Below, one piece after another: positions 9,548-19,569 of a DNA stretch of 64,000 nt. Under the pieces are notes generated by a model that made no database searches, was not told the origin of the DNA, and saw only the letters and a program-made list of their open reading frames with translations. The position numbers were made by a program, and so were the translations under genes. The stretch covers positions 13,101,700-13,165,699 of the forward strand of contig NC_088654.1 of the NCBI RefSeq assembly GCF_964019385.1. The letters run 5' to 3'. The stretch comes from Sycon ciliatum (lineage: Eukaryota; Porifera; Calcarea; Leucosolenida; Sycettidae). Each line of letters begins with the position of its first letter. Within the stretch, counting starts at the first letter, position 1.

Positions 9548-12098
9548 TAGAGTGCAAATACAATGTTTTGGTGATCACCAACCGACCACGCCTCGTGCGC
9601 TCAATTGATCAAGCACCTCCCTTGGGTATGTCTGACCATATACAGATTGTTTGCACTTTATGTTACGCCCCTATTTCGAACTACTTCCCCAACTCTGCCA
9701 CTGGTCCTCCCTCTTCACTGTATCGCTTCAAACAAGTACCTTCGCACCTTTGGCAATTAATCAACGCTGATTTAGCTGGCTACAACTGGTCCTCTCTGAA
9801 CTCGTACACTGATGTTGATGACGCACTTCATCACTTTGATTGTGAGCTCCAGTCCGCCTTCCGTCGGCACCTCACTTCATTCGGAGCCACCCACACTGTG
9901 ACATCTCCACGACCCCGCATGCAATCTCCACCATGGGTTACTGCTGAGCTCAGGTCTGCTGTAAAACGCAAGCGTGATCTATATAGTGTGTACAAAAAAT
10001 ATCCGACAGCAGTAAATCATGCAGCTTATAACCGACAAAGGAATGCTGTAAAGCACCTGTCTCGGCAAGCACATCGTCAATATATACGCTCCATCCAAGC
10101 ATCACTAACGTCACCGAATCGACCTACACTCTTTCAGTTTGTGCGAGCACAGCGGCACACTTCCGGCCGTGTCATGCCCCAAACGATGATAGCATCCGAC
10201 GGTACGGTCGCCACGTCCCCCAAGAGCATAGCTGATGTTCTGAACACTCAGTTCACCTCATTTGGGCTACCTGATGATCCTTCGTGGCGCATTCCCCCTT
10301 TGTCCCAATCGCCTTTCATATCTGTTCCGTTCGTACAATCACTGTCACTACGTTTCAAGTTCGGAAATATCTGAAGCGCCTGAAATGTGGAAAGTCTCCC
10401 GGCTCAGATGGGATCCCGAATGAAGTGCTGCAGTCTCTTGCACCATCAATAGCCTATCCTCTCGCCATTATTTTTAATATGTCATTTCGAACTGGTACAT
10501 TCCCACAGGATTGGAAATCCGCCATCGTGACACCGCTTTACAAGAATAAAGGCTCCCGTGCTTGCCCGGCAAACGACCGCCCCATCTCTCTGCTGCGCAC
10601 AGTTTCCAAACTTTGTGAGCGTATTGTATTCGATTCCCTCTACCTGCACATCGCTCCGGCTCTCTCACCAGCTCAGTCGGGATTCTGCCGTGGTGACTCA
10701 ACTCAATACCAGGTGACTCGACTTGTCCAAGACATAGCGACAAAGAGGAACTGTGGGGAGCACGTGGGAATGGTGTTTTTCGACTTGGCTAAGGCATTCG
10801 ACACCGTTTGGCATCGTGGCTTACTTGCCAAGTTGAAGGTCACCTTCCGGGTGGAGGATGCTGCCTTGCGTTGGATATCCTCGTATCTGTCTGCTCGTTC
10901 TCAGGCTGTTCGCTTGTTCTATTTCTTGTCTGATCCCCTCCCTGTAACGTCTGGAGTGCCCCAAGGTTCCATTCTGGGTCCTTTGTTATTCTTGCTTTAC
11001 GTTAATGACCTACCTTCAGTTGTCCCCGATGTTAGTTTGTATGCGGATGACACTGGCCTTATCTGTTCTGATTCCTCCCCTGCACAATTACTCCTTACCA
11101 TGCAGCATCGCATCAACAGCACTGTCATGTGGATGCAAACGTGGAAACTCCAGCCCAATTTTGACAAGACAGAAGCCATGTATATTTCTTCATCCCCTCC
11201 TGATCAACCATTATTCTTCCCTGACTCGACTATGCCTATCCGTGTTGTTACTCAGCACAAACATCTAGGTGTGATGTTTGACTGCAAACTCTCTTGGGCT
11301 GCACATGTCAACTGTGTATGCAAGCGAACCAGTTCAGCCTTAGGGGTACTACAATCACATTGCACTCATTTGCCCATCCAGTGTAAACTATTATTTTATC
11401 AGTGCTATATTCTCCCTATATTCGACTATTGCGATACCGCTTGGTGTGGCCTTTCTGACACAACTCTGAGCCAATTAGAAGTCCACCATAGATTTATACT
11501 TAAAATTATTTACAACAAGGATCGATGTTTTCCTTCGGATGCCCTTTATCGACTTGCACACACTTCTCCTCTCTCCGTTCGTCATAAGCACCATCTCTGT
11601 ACACTGGTTCATAAGATATTTCTTCATAAAACCCCTTCACACATGATGAAGTACAATTGGTTTTCGACAAGCTCAACCCGTAACGCGCTCACCCTGCCTC
11701 TTGTTAAGTCAGCCCAGTATCTAAAGTCCCCTTTGTTTTCCGGCTACTCTCATTGGTTATCATTACCATACGGTCTGAAAACTTGTTCTTCTATTGGTCA
11801 GTTTAAAGATCTACTATCACAACTGAACTAGACGCAATAATTATCATCGAAGAACATTCTCGAATACCTGGGTGATGCACGAATTTTGATAGTGCTCACT
11901 TCCGTTAATCGTTTTTCTTTGTAATTGTCCATTCATTTTCTGCTTTAATTCATATTATTTTGCTTTGTTTTCCTAGCTTACTATTGCCGTGGCTGGCTCA
12001 ACGCCCTTGTCTCAGGGGATTCTGTCCCTGCATTAGCTATGCTTGTCACATGCTATGAGGTTGTGTCTAATAATAATAATAATAATAATAATAATTGT
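9548..12098 (+). mobile_element. LINE (Jockey/CR1-type) with near-complete RT
   Basis: It begins inside the endonuclease C-terminus (SDHIQIVCTL, about 9,630), continues through the linker (PPWVTAELRSAVKRKRDLY, about 9,930-9,990), shifts frame near 10,330 into the RT ORF, and ends in a (TAA)n tail at about 12,068-12,096. Related host DNA lies on both sides: the GCTGAATTC-like block near 9,510 on the left and near 12,220 on the right. Most of the endonuclease is missing, so it cannot move by itself. Confidence 0.85.
10284..11831 (+). CDS. LINE reverse transcriptase ORF (5' incomplete)
   Basis: About 515 codons are open. RT would copy its own RNA at a nicked chromosomal site. Visible blocks are KCGKSPGSDGIPNEV (about residues 35-49), FFDLAKAFDTVWH (motif A, about 165-177), SGVPQGSILGPLLF (motif B, about 222-235), YADDTG (motif C, about 253), HKHLGVMFD, and a Cys/His-containing C-terminal region ending LLSQLN. 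The stated 5' end is only where the frame opens (GTG); true translation would come from the upstream frame at 9,496-10,374 before a frameshift near 10,330. The catalytic Asp residues are present. Confidence 0.8.
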   Translation: MAHSPFVPIAFHICSVRTITVTTFQVRKYLKRLKCGKSPGSDGIPNEVLQSLAPSIAYPLAIIFNMSFRTGTFPQDWKSAIVTPLYKNKGSRACPANDRPISLLRTVSKLCERIVFDSLYLHIAPALSPAQSGFCRGDSTQYQVTRLVQDIATKRNCGEHVGMVFFDLAKAFDTVWHRGLLAKLKVTFRVEDAALRWISSYLSARSQAVRLFYFLSDPLPVTSGVPQGSILGPLLFLLYVNDLPSVVPDVSLYADDTGLICSDSSPAQLLLTMQHRINSTVMWMQTWKLQPNFDKTEAMYISSSPPDQPLFFPDSTMPIRVVTQHKHLGVMFDCKLSWAAHVNCVCKRTSSALGVLQSHCTHLPIQCKLLFYQCYILPIFDYCDTAWCGLSDTTLSQLEVHHRFILKIIYNKDRCFPSDALYRLAHTSPLSVRHKHHLCTLVHKIFLHKTPSHMMKYNWFSTSSTRNALTLPLVKSAQYLKSPLFSGYSHWLSLPYGLKTCSSIGQFKDLLSQLN

Positions 12099-12275
12099 AG
12101 CCATTATCTGCGAAAGGTGACTGCGAGTTTAGGCATTTCCGAAAAGAGTCAGCAGGAAAAGACGCTGAAATCAATGGCTGAAATCGCCGATAATTGCGTA
12201 GAATTTACAAATTTCGCGCTGAATTCACCGAAAATGGATGTGTTAGTGCCTCTACAGCGTGCAAGTAAATGTCCA

Positions 12276-12701
12276 TCTATACTGTGATAGGTGACTTCAA
12301 GTACCGCTTTGAGCCGGAATATGACTTAAGGGCTAATAATATGGCCGGATTGGGACATTCTCTTAGCCGATCGAAAAGCCGATCAGGCGAAAAAATCGCA
12401 ATGACAATAATGCCAGGCAGACCGAATTTGACCACTAGCTCGATATAATTACGCCACAGCAAGTGTCGCTTGTGTTTTAGAAAATGCACATTTTTGGGGT
12501 ACAGGAATAAACTTTGTGCATGTACCTATTTCATATTGGAAATGTTAACTCGTAACATTGCACCACCTCTGAACATAAAGAACGGGAGCGTGTGGAGTCT
12601 ATGCCTTCTTTAATAATACGTCGCGTACCGCCTACAATCAAAATCTCTTCCATAGAAGTAATGAATTCATTCATACCATAACACCTGAGGGAGACATGTA
12701 G

Positions 12702-12702
<1 letters not shown>
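12276..12702. other. unassigned DNA
   Basis: I see no gene, RNA or clear repeat boundary between the repeat flanking the LINE and the (AAC)n tract. Confidence 0.4.
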
Positions 12703-12754
<52 letters not shown>

Positions 12755-12791
12755 CTTCTCTTATTGGCCACAGGCCATCGTGAGAATAAAG

Positions 12792-12855
<64 letters not shown>

Positions 12856-12900
12856 GGCCATCGTGAGAATAAAGATGTGAAACAACAACAACAACAACAA

Positions 12901-12965
<65 letters not shown>

Positions 12966-12967
12966 GC

Positions 12968-13007
<40 letters not shown>

Positions 13008-13026
13008 GCAACAACAACAACAACAA
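12703..13026 (+). repeat. (AAC)n microsatellite with embedded LINE 3' ends
   Basis: Long AAC arrays are interrupted twice: at about 12,755-12,792 by CTTATTGGCCACAGGCCATC, GTGAGAATAAAG and more AAC, and at about 12,855-12,883 by GGCCATCGTGAGAATAAAG. The same end, with slight changes, is a LINE 3' terminus at 26,090-26,130. The tract is therefore a stack of very short LINE tail insertions rather than a simple microsatellite. Homopolymer-like Leu/Cys ORFs read from it are artefacts. Confidence 0.75.
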
Positions 13027-13265
13027 AATGTCGTGGAGAAATGTTGACAACGAGACTTTTCTGGTTGTCCATAAAGATATCAAGCACGTTTACTCCTAGT
13101 TTGAAATCACTGACAGGTTCGAATACGTAATACCTTGATGTCATTATCTAATACTTGTCGGCTTCCTTGGATTTGCCTGCATACGTCCATAATCAGTCCT
13201 GTAACACTGTTTCAGACGTTGATCGTAGAAAAGGAAAGACACTGGTTCGATAACCAGATACTTAA

Positions 13266-13859
13266 TCAGTTCTCCTCATCTGATGTGCTTTCGCCTAGAT
13301 CCATCGGTTGCTCGGTCACTCGATAAACAATAGGTCCTTGTCGCTGAAGAACAGTGCATGGCAGCAGTATAGCAATATGGATAGATTCCACGGAGACCTT
13401 AATCTTCTCTCCAGGAAGTGTGCTCCACACTAGCGAAAAAGTCCAGACCCCGTCAAATGCGAAATGATGAGGTTGATCGGAAAACCGCGTCTCGAAGGCT
13501 GACTGCAGAACGGTGTGATCTGGTAACTCGCCAGTTGCTCCCGTACCGTACTTGAAGGGTCTTTTCTCAACGACATAGTCAAGGTCCATCCTAGAAATGA
13601 GGGTAATGATTGGAATAATATAAGAAGTACGATGAACATGGAATAGATTGCATCCGTGAACTTGCAGAACACACAATACGTCGTCGGTAAAGAGAGGCGG
13701 ACCCCATTGGACATTATCGGTGTACTCAGGCCAATTTGGAACGACCACCAGGGCGGTAATCGGATCCGTGATAGTATTAATCGAATCCGTCAGAATAGTA
13801 TTTATTATCAACGTACCTAAGAACTGTGGATCATGAAACGGTACTGGAAACACTGTCAT
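13266..13859 (-). CDS. uncharacterised protein family, copy 1 (197 aa)
   Basis: This is an intact single-exon ORF starting at an ATG (13,859-13,857) with an in-frame TGA three codons upstream. It has no signal peptide, no convincing transmembrane segment, and no family that I recognise. Motifs shared with the copies at 21,613 and 48,777 are WGPPLF (about residue 52), FxYGTG, TVLxxxF, WxFSLVW, SVESIHIAILLPCTV (about 158-172) and YRVTEQP near the C-terminus. It is the most diverged of the three and has an N-terminal extension plus an acidic tail (STSDEEN). The first bases after the stop also resemble copy 2. Retention of the frame despite strong divergence argues for selection on the protein. 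Alternating hydrophobic residues suggest a beta-rich fold (inference). Confidence 0.7.
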   Translation of the reverse strand: MTVFPVPFHDPQFLGTLIINTILTDSINTITDPITALVVVPNWPEYTDNVQWGPPLFTDDVLCVLQVHGCNLFHVHRTSYIIPIITLISRMDLDYVVEKRPFKYGTGATGELPDHTVLQSAFETRFSDQPHHFAFDGVWTFSLVWSTLPGEKIKVSVESIHIAILLPCTVLQRQGPIVYRVTEQPMDLGESTSDEEN

Positions 13860-14257
13860 CGTGAATCACTTATCTTGACCAGCAGCTGACTAGAATCCTT
13901 GACATTATGGACAAAACGTTCCCTCCAAACCAACACATTTTAAATATTCTTCAACACAGAGCAATTACTGAATTGTATTATTTTCCCCTTATATGAGAGA
14001 ATTCCCATATTTTCACACGGGAATTGGCAGTTTTTGAAAATGGCACAGTGATTCACGCAGGGTTGCGCCTCAATCGTTTTGCACTGTTAACGGCACTCAG
14101 TTTAAGAAATCCCAAGTTAAATTGGCAATTGTGTCGCTAATCATTATACTGTTGACCTTTGGTGTACATTTTCAATTCCTAAATTTCCACGAGAACCATA
14201 CCAAAGTCGCAGCACAGCAATGGAGCTATTTTATTCCCATACCTACGCAAAAGACGG
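13860..14257. other. unassigned DNA upstream of gene copy 1
   Basis: This could hold the promoter of the minus-strand gene. No TATA box or clear repeat stands out. Confidence 0.3.
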
Positions 14258-14502
14258 CTACTGCAGTAACGTCTGGCGCTAGCCAGGGTCCCCACAGCTT
14301 TAATTCCGTGTTTGTTTGTTTTTTTGTGCTATCGCCATGCCTGGCGCTATCCCGTACCTGTCCTGTACCATACCATCAAGGACAGCATCGGCAATTAGGC
14401 ATGCCTGGCCGTATCCCGTACCACACAGCTTTAAGTCCCTTAGCTATGCAAAATATGTTACTTCTGTAACGTCTGGCGCTAGAAAGGGTCCGCACAGCTT
14501 TA
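14258..14502. repeat. pair of direct repeats
   Basis: A block containing GTAACGTCTGGCGCTAG and CACAGCTTTA occurs at about 14,262-14,303 and again at about 14,463-14,502. A related GGCGCTATCCCGTACC/GGCCGTATCCCGTACC pair lies between them. The class is unknown. Confidence 0.5.
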
Positions 14503-14518
14503 TTATTACCAACATCTA

Positions 14519-14562
14519 CCTTCACTGATGAGCTATGTATTAGCGAAACAGGTGCCTGAAGG
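14519..14562 (+). ncRNA. hammerhead ribozyme, probably inactive
   Basis: Stem I CCTTCA pairs with TGAAGG. The core CTGATGAG, stem II GCTA/TAGC closing a 5-base loop, and CGAAAC are all intact. The cleavage box reads CC instead of UH (GTC in the sibling at 21,067), which should impair cleavage. The downstream block (ATCAATATCGTCTACGGAAG) is shared with the minus-strand copy at 2,501. Confidence 0.7.
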
Positions 14563-14899
14563 AGTTTATCAATATCGTCTACGGAAGTGTCCTCGCAATG
14601 GTGATGGTTGTGTGCAGGAGAGTCTAGTAGGCTGAAGAGCGCAGTGTGATGGTGGAAGTGACTCAACATTTTCTTCAATGGCTGAGAGCTCTGTCGCACC
14701 CTGTAATAATATGATACGCGCGCCGTTAGCGTCAGAGCAAGAAGAGGGACAAGACGAGTCAAGGAACAATCCGGAGGACGCAATACCATACGACCTACTG
14801 TTTGTTTCTACCAGCGTTATTGTACCGTCGACACAGCTCTGACGACGATATACTAGGTGAATGCCGCGGGGCCTCCCAGCGTGTCAGCGGCAGTGGGTG

Positions 14900-14990
14900 A
14901 TGGTTTGCTGAGTGGAAGGTGCGACGGGCTCCTCGTGTGCTTCGGATGGCAGTCGTGAGTCAGTCAAGTGACAAGTTCGGCAAGCAGCAT
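14900..14990 (+). repeat. copy of the 8,905-9,458 repeat
   Basis: The translated block FAEWKVRRAPRVLRMAVVSQ matches the C-terminal part of the reading frame at 34,640-35,030, and GTGAGTCAGTCAAGTGA follows. Only this end is preserved here. Confidence 0.55.
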
Positions 14991-15239
14991 GTGTTCCTAG
15001 TTGGAACAATCAACTTCATGACTATTACCGCCGAAGTCGCAACTTCTAAGTTCATTAGATATCTCTTGTTTTTTTGTTTGTTTTTTCTTCTACAAAATCC
15101 ACATATCTCCAGACACTGGGGTGAATGATGGAGTGTGGTTGTGTGGCCCATTAAGCTCCGCCGACCAGAGTTGTCGTCGAAATGCAACCGTAGATTCCTG
15201 AGTGAAAGCACTGGATTTTTACTTAGTCAACAGAAGGTT

Positions 15240-15379
15240 AATTGAATTTCAATACACCATTAATAACCTTCCGAACTAAATATTGCGACAGAGCTTTCGG
15301 CCATATTTTCAATTCATTGCATTCCCAGCTCATCACAACCACGCGCTCTTCAGCCGAACCATACAGACACCAGCAATGT
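15240..15379 (-). repeat. ribozyme-bearing repeat, distal part
   Basis: The minus-strand sequence matches 21,120-21,215 (+), including CTTCAGCCGAACCATACAG read on the plus strand. The repeat is cut by a LINE at 15,380 and resumes at 17,049 with its hammerhead at 17,088-17,133. Confidence 0.7.
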
Positions 15380-17048
15380 TGGTTGGTTGGTTTTTATTTC
15401 ACTTCGCACATTCAAACGGGATGACGACCCAATAAAATGACGGCGAAGGCTTAGCCTAGAAGTGGCTATGGAAGAACATAGTAAAAGCTATGGAAGCACA
15501 TAGTAAGAGAATAGGATACTAATAACTGCGGGTAAACGGGGGGGGAGAGAGAGAATACGATGTATCTGTGATACTACGTGCGGGTTACTGAACTGCACGG
15601 GGAGGGAGAGCAGAGCGATCAGCAGCAACTCGAACTACTCCCTACAGGCGTATGGTACACATGCATGCTTAAACTCAGGTAGCCGGGTAATTGTGCGGAC
15701 CTCACCAGGGAGAGCGTTCCACAGCAGAGCACCAGCAACAGAAAATCTCCGCTGACCGCGGCGGCTACGGTTTGCCTGGCTTAGTAGGCCATTTGACTGC
15801 TGATGGCGGGTAGGGGTGCCTTGTGCCAGGGTCAGAAGCTGGGCGAGCACAGGGCTGGTGCGGGCGTTGATGCACCGCCAGATGGTGATCAATATTTTCT
15901 GCCTGTAGAGCTCGCTGACACGGTACAGGGAGTGAGCAGTGAGCAGCGGCTGTATGGCTGTCCGGGGCGGGTTGCCATCGATACAGCGGATGGCTCTGTT
16001 TTGCGTGGTTTGCAGTCGTTTCAGTTGACCCTCTCGCATTGCGGCTGAAAAACAGCAGGAGCCATAAAGCAGGTCGGGAATTAAGACCGCCTTCACATAC
16101 ACCTGACGAGAGCGTCTTGATAGGCTTCGGCGTGCCCGCCACAAGGCGCCAATTTTCTTGGCAACCTTGGTGACCACATAGTTTACATGGGTGTCCCAAT
16201 CTAGGCGATTGTCAAGGTGAACGCCGAGGTAGCGCGCAGAAGACGCTGAGGGGAGGAGACAGTCGCCGCTTTTGACTGTTACTTCCTGTACATGCTGCTG
16301 GGGAGAGATAGTCAGAACCTGGCTCTTGGTGGCGTTCAAGATAAGGCCTCGGGACTTCAGCCAACCGGCCAGAGCAGTTGCCGCTGTGGTGAGGGTTCTG
16401 GACGCTTCCGCCGCTGAGGCCTGGGAGTCGTACAGGGCTATGTCGTCTGCAAATTGTACACTTGGCACAGGCGAGGAAACCAAAGGGACATCGCGTGTGT
16501 ATATACTGAAGAGGACAGGGCCGAGAACAGAGCCTTGGGGCACTCCGCAGGTGCAAGCCAGAGCAGGGCTGGTTGAAGGCGAGATGAGGATCTGCTGCTT
16601 GCGGCCGGACAAGTAGTCGACGAACCAACTAAGGGCTTTTCCAGAAATTCCAACCGCAAGGAGGTCTTGAATTAACTTGTCGTGGTGCACTTTATCAAAA
16701 GCCTTCGACATGTCTAATAGGCACAGCCCTGTGGTCTTGCCACTGTCTCTCGCCTTCTGCAGATTATCAGTCAGCACACAGAGGGCGTCTTCCGTGGAAC
16801 ATTTCTTGCGGAAGGCAAATTGTGTTTCGGGTAATGCCTGGGTCAAGTCCAAATGACGAATTAACTGGTGTTGCACTACCCTCTCCAGCAACTTGGACAC
16901 TATTGGGAGAAGGGATACAGGCCTATAGTTGGTGGGGACTGATGGGTCACCGGCCTTGTACAGTGGCACGACAGACGCCAATTTAAATGCGGATGGAATG
17001 GTTCCAGTCCTCAGCGAGGTGCAGAACAGCACAGCAAGAGAATATGAA
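15380..17048 (-). mobile_element. 5'-truncated LINE with long open RT frame
   Basis: AGCAATG at 15,373-15,379 and 17,049-17,055 is the target duplication. The undisturbed repeat copy at 21,140-21,160 confirms the join. The 3' end carries a CCAACCAACCAA tail seen as TTGGTTGGTTGG at 15,380. The element starts inside the RT fingers, so the endonuclease is missing. The family is close to the LINE at 29,650-32,620. Confidence 0.88.
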
Positions 17049-17086
17049 AGCAATGTCACTTCCGTTGAGAGATAATATTGCTCCAT
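15635..17086 (-). CDS. LINE reverse transcriptase, open for 483 codons (chimeric start)
   Basis: The RT frame is open. It contains NYRPVSLLPIVSKLLERVV (about residues 53-71), LLDMSKAFDKVHH (motif A, about 123-135), CGVPQGSVLGPVLF (motif B, about 180-193), FADDIALY (motif C, about 213-220), RYLGVHLDNRLDW, YGSCCFSAA and the C-terminal LWNALPGEVR block. Roughly the first dozen codons (MEQYYLSTEVT) come from the ribozyme-bearing repeat into which the LINE inserted, so the apparent start is not the element's own. Motif residues are intact but the endonuclease is gone. Confidence 0.82.
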   Translation of the reverse strand: MEQYYLSTEVTLLSYSLAVLFCTSLRTGTIPSAFKLASVVPLYKAGDPSVPTNYRPVSLLPIVSKLLERVVQHQLIRHLDLTQALPETQFAFRKKCSTEDALCVLTDNLQKARDSGKTTGLCLLDMSKAFDKVHHDKLIQDLLAVGISGKALSWFVDYLSGRKQQILISPSTSPALACTCGVPQGSVLGPVLFSIYTRDVPLVSSPVPSVQFADDIALYDSQASAAEASRTLTTAATALAGWLKSRGLILNATKSQVLTISPQQHVQEVTVKSGDCLLPSASSARYLGVHLDNRLDWDTHVNYVVTKVAKKIGALWRARRSLSRRSRQVYVKAVLIPDLLYGSCCFSAAMREGQLKRLQTTQNRAIRCIDGNPPRTAIQPLLTAHSLYRVSELYRQKILITIWRCINARTSPVLAQLLTLAQGTPTRHQQSNGLLSQANRSRRGQRRFSVAGALLWNALPGEVRTITRLPEFKHACVPYACRE

Positions 17087-17087
17087 G

Positions 17088-17133
17088 CCTCTAGACAGCT
17101 GTTTCGCTCCCTGTCGGAGCTCATCAGTAGAGG
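17088..17133 (-). ncRNA. hammerhead ribozyme, complete
   Basis: On the minus strand, stem I CCTCTA pairs with TAGAGG; the core is CTGATGAG; stem II CTCC/GGAG closes GACAG; then CGAAA; stem III CAG/CTG with no loop; and cleavage box TC after G. All conserved bases are present. Short loopless stem III is typical of retroelement-linked hammerheads that work best as dimers. It is the twin of the plus-strand copy at 21,067. Confidence 0.85.
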
Positions 17134-17765
17134 ATGATAATGAAGATAATGAATGCAGCCCTTACAGTTGTGGAACAAGCGCGGTACCTGGGCGTAATGG
17201 TAGATGGGCAGCTCTCCTGGGAGCCTCACGTCAATCACACAATCCAGCAGGTGCGGAAGTCAGTAGGTGCGCTGTGGCGGAGCCGCCGAAGCCTCACCCT
17301 GGAGTCAAAGATCCTGTTTTACAGGTCGATGATCCAGGGTAGGTTGTCGTACGCTTCCAACGCCTTTTATCCGTCACTTCAAATTGGCAACATGGAGCCC
17401 CTCACACGTCTAACGAAGTGCGCTATCCGCGGCTTCTTCGGTCTGCCACAGTGGTCGCGCACGAGCCCGATCTTTGAACAGCTCCGCCTCACCACCCTGG
17501 AGGACATGTTTAACATTAAGCTCCTCATCTTTGTCCGTCGTTGTCTGTTCTCCCGAGCTAGCTCCCTCTTCACCAGCTTCTTCGTGAGAGTTACTGGTGA
17601 CCGCACTCGGGGAGCAGCACAACACCTCGTTCGAGTACCATTTTGGCCCGGTCCTGCGGGTCGAGCGACCATGCAGTTCATCGGCGCAGTCCTGTGGAAC
17701 CAGCTCCCGCCTGATCTCCGTTCCGAGCCCAGCCACCTTCAGTTCTGTGCCCTGCTTTAACCTTA
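17134..17765 (+). mobile_element. LINE C-terminal fragment (RT thumb onward)
   Basis: The frame at about 17,150-17,760 reads ARYLGVMVDGQLSWEPHVN, then a thumb/C-terminal region with YASNAFYPSL and ending near LWNQLPPDLR. RT catalytic motifs are absent. It directly abuts the ribozyme-bearing repeat at about 17,150. The stop at 17,758-17,760 is the natural C-terminus or close to it. Confidence 0.8.
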
Positions 17766-18873
17766 ATTTGGCCGTCACAAGAATTCAGCGTATTCTTGCA
17801 GTTGTTTTCTTTTGTTTCAGCTTGCATTGGACCAATTAAGCATGTTTATAAGTTTGAACTGAATATGTCCATGCGTTATGGAAATATTTATATGTTCCCA
17901 AAAGGGAACGTTGGCCGGATCGCGTACCAAAATGACCATGGTTTTTATGAAGGGAAGATGCAATATGATATAATGGATTATGTTGTCTTCTAAGTGTTTG
18001 TGGAGCAATGCAAACATGAACAAGCAGTGATGGAGAAGAAAAAAATATGTAATAGTCGTCAAAGAGTGTCCAGCAATGTTTCTTAGCGTTTTCGGCTGCT
18101 ACCGTTCGCGTCTCGTATACACCGTGGCATTCGATCCTCGATCGAAATGCCGCGTCCAACTCCACACTGAGAACAGTAACATATCGTGGTTTTTCTGCAC
18201 CATTTACAACGACATTGTGTTGTCCACATTCTTGTTGTCAAACGCGCTTGTATTGCACATCAACAGCAAGACACTGGTGCTTCTGGGCGCGGTCGGCTAT
18301 AATAAAATAGGACGGCGATCTCGGGATGAGCCTGGATGTAGGACATTGGCTTGGGGCTCACCGCTGCTTGAAAAATTGGCACTCTCAGATCAGTTGTAGG
18401 AATGTGGAGCCAGACAAAAAGAATTACAAGGAATCTCTCAAGATTGTCGGTCTCCGAGCTAATCTTGGCCTTGTCTGTATCGCGGGTATTGCGCAGTATT
18501 TACTCGTCCAATAGTGTTTAGAGATGTACAGGGTGTGTATATCTCGCGATTGGCAAGTGGGCGATGCTGTAGTGATCTCATGGTGATCGTGAAGGGATTT
18601 GTCCAGTTCAATTTCAGGACGCCTATCGTAAACACCAGTCTATTTCACCCAACGCGTTGTTCCAGCGGGTTGGCGTTTTTTTGCGGTCGTACTCACTATC
18701 AACAGGAAAGGCACCAACATCATTATCCTCTCCATTCGTCACGTGGTAGTGGTCTAGGTCCATATCTCTTGCAAGTTCGATGAAACCCTTATCATCCGTT
18801 GAATCATCTGATTACTACTCTATTTCAACGAGAAGTGGTGAGCACACATGCTCTTTCCCTGGGCACAGCAAAT
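17766..18873. other. unassigned DNA
   Basis: It contains a lone palindrome GTTCCCAAAAGGGAAC followed by GTTGGCC at 17,894-17,916, matching the termini of the MITE at 19,570-19,944. Short open frames here have no recognisable products. Confidence 0.4.
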
Positions 18874-19436
18874 TCACTGCATCAGAATCACGGAATCATT
18901 AGCACCATCCAGTTCTGAATTTGCAGTGCTCAGAGAAGGAGCAAGTGTGCTCACCACTTCTTTTTCGAGTTCCTGAGCTGCAGGATGCCTTACCCCTATA
19001 GCGCTTACGTTCAGATTGCCAGTAATCGGTGGCGCTAGGACTAAGTCTTGAAGTGTGTTGGAGTTCTCAACAATGTCCTTAGCTTCCATTAGAATCACTT
19101 TTGAGTCCCTTTCCAGAAAGGACTCTGCTACTGTAAACCTTTCCCTCTGCCATACCACATTACAGCTAAAGCGATATTTTCTGACAAAATGCAACAGCGC
19201 GGAGGAAAAATCATCGAAAGTCCAGGAGAACGCCATAAAGCATCCATACTTTGCTGAATATTGTTGAAGTGAATCTTGTTACACAAAAGAAAACCTACTT
19301 CAGAAGTATATTCCTTTGGAGACTGTTTAGCAATCTTTACTTTGGCAAATGTCAGCCTCGCACAGCATTGCTGTATTCCGCATGCTAGTGAATCACAAAT
19401 ATATGACCAAATTTGGTTACCATGGAGACGGTCCAA
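18874..19436 (-). pseudogene. unrecognised coding-like region, probably frameshifted
   Basis: Two overlapping minus-strand frames (19,436-19,128 and 19,236-18,874) read as one protein-like stretch if joined near 19,230: first LTFAKVKIAKQSPKEYTSEV with several Cys, then FDDFSSALLHFVRKYRFSCN and an acidic/Ser-rich tail. No family is recognised. It lies between copies of the GTTCCC palindrome, so it may be remnant transposon coding or a host exon. Evidence is composition only. Confidence 0.25.
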
Positions 19437-19569
19437 TTACCATCAAAACATCAAAAAGGCTCCATCAGTTATATATCCACGTTTACGGATGGTACAAACA
19501 AGGAATATGCGCTAGATATACTGGTTCCTGAAATCAGGTGAAAATGAGGTATATCTGGGTCTCGGATCT

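Noticed and set aside
12667-13144. Poly-Leu/poly-Cys and poly-Val ORFs
   Set aside because: They are translations of (AAC)n repeats with embedded LINE tails.
17816-18514. Small ORFs around 17,800-18,500
   Set aside because: They are short, overlap on both strands, and have no recognisable motif or conserved copy.
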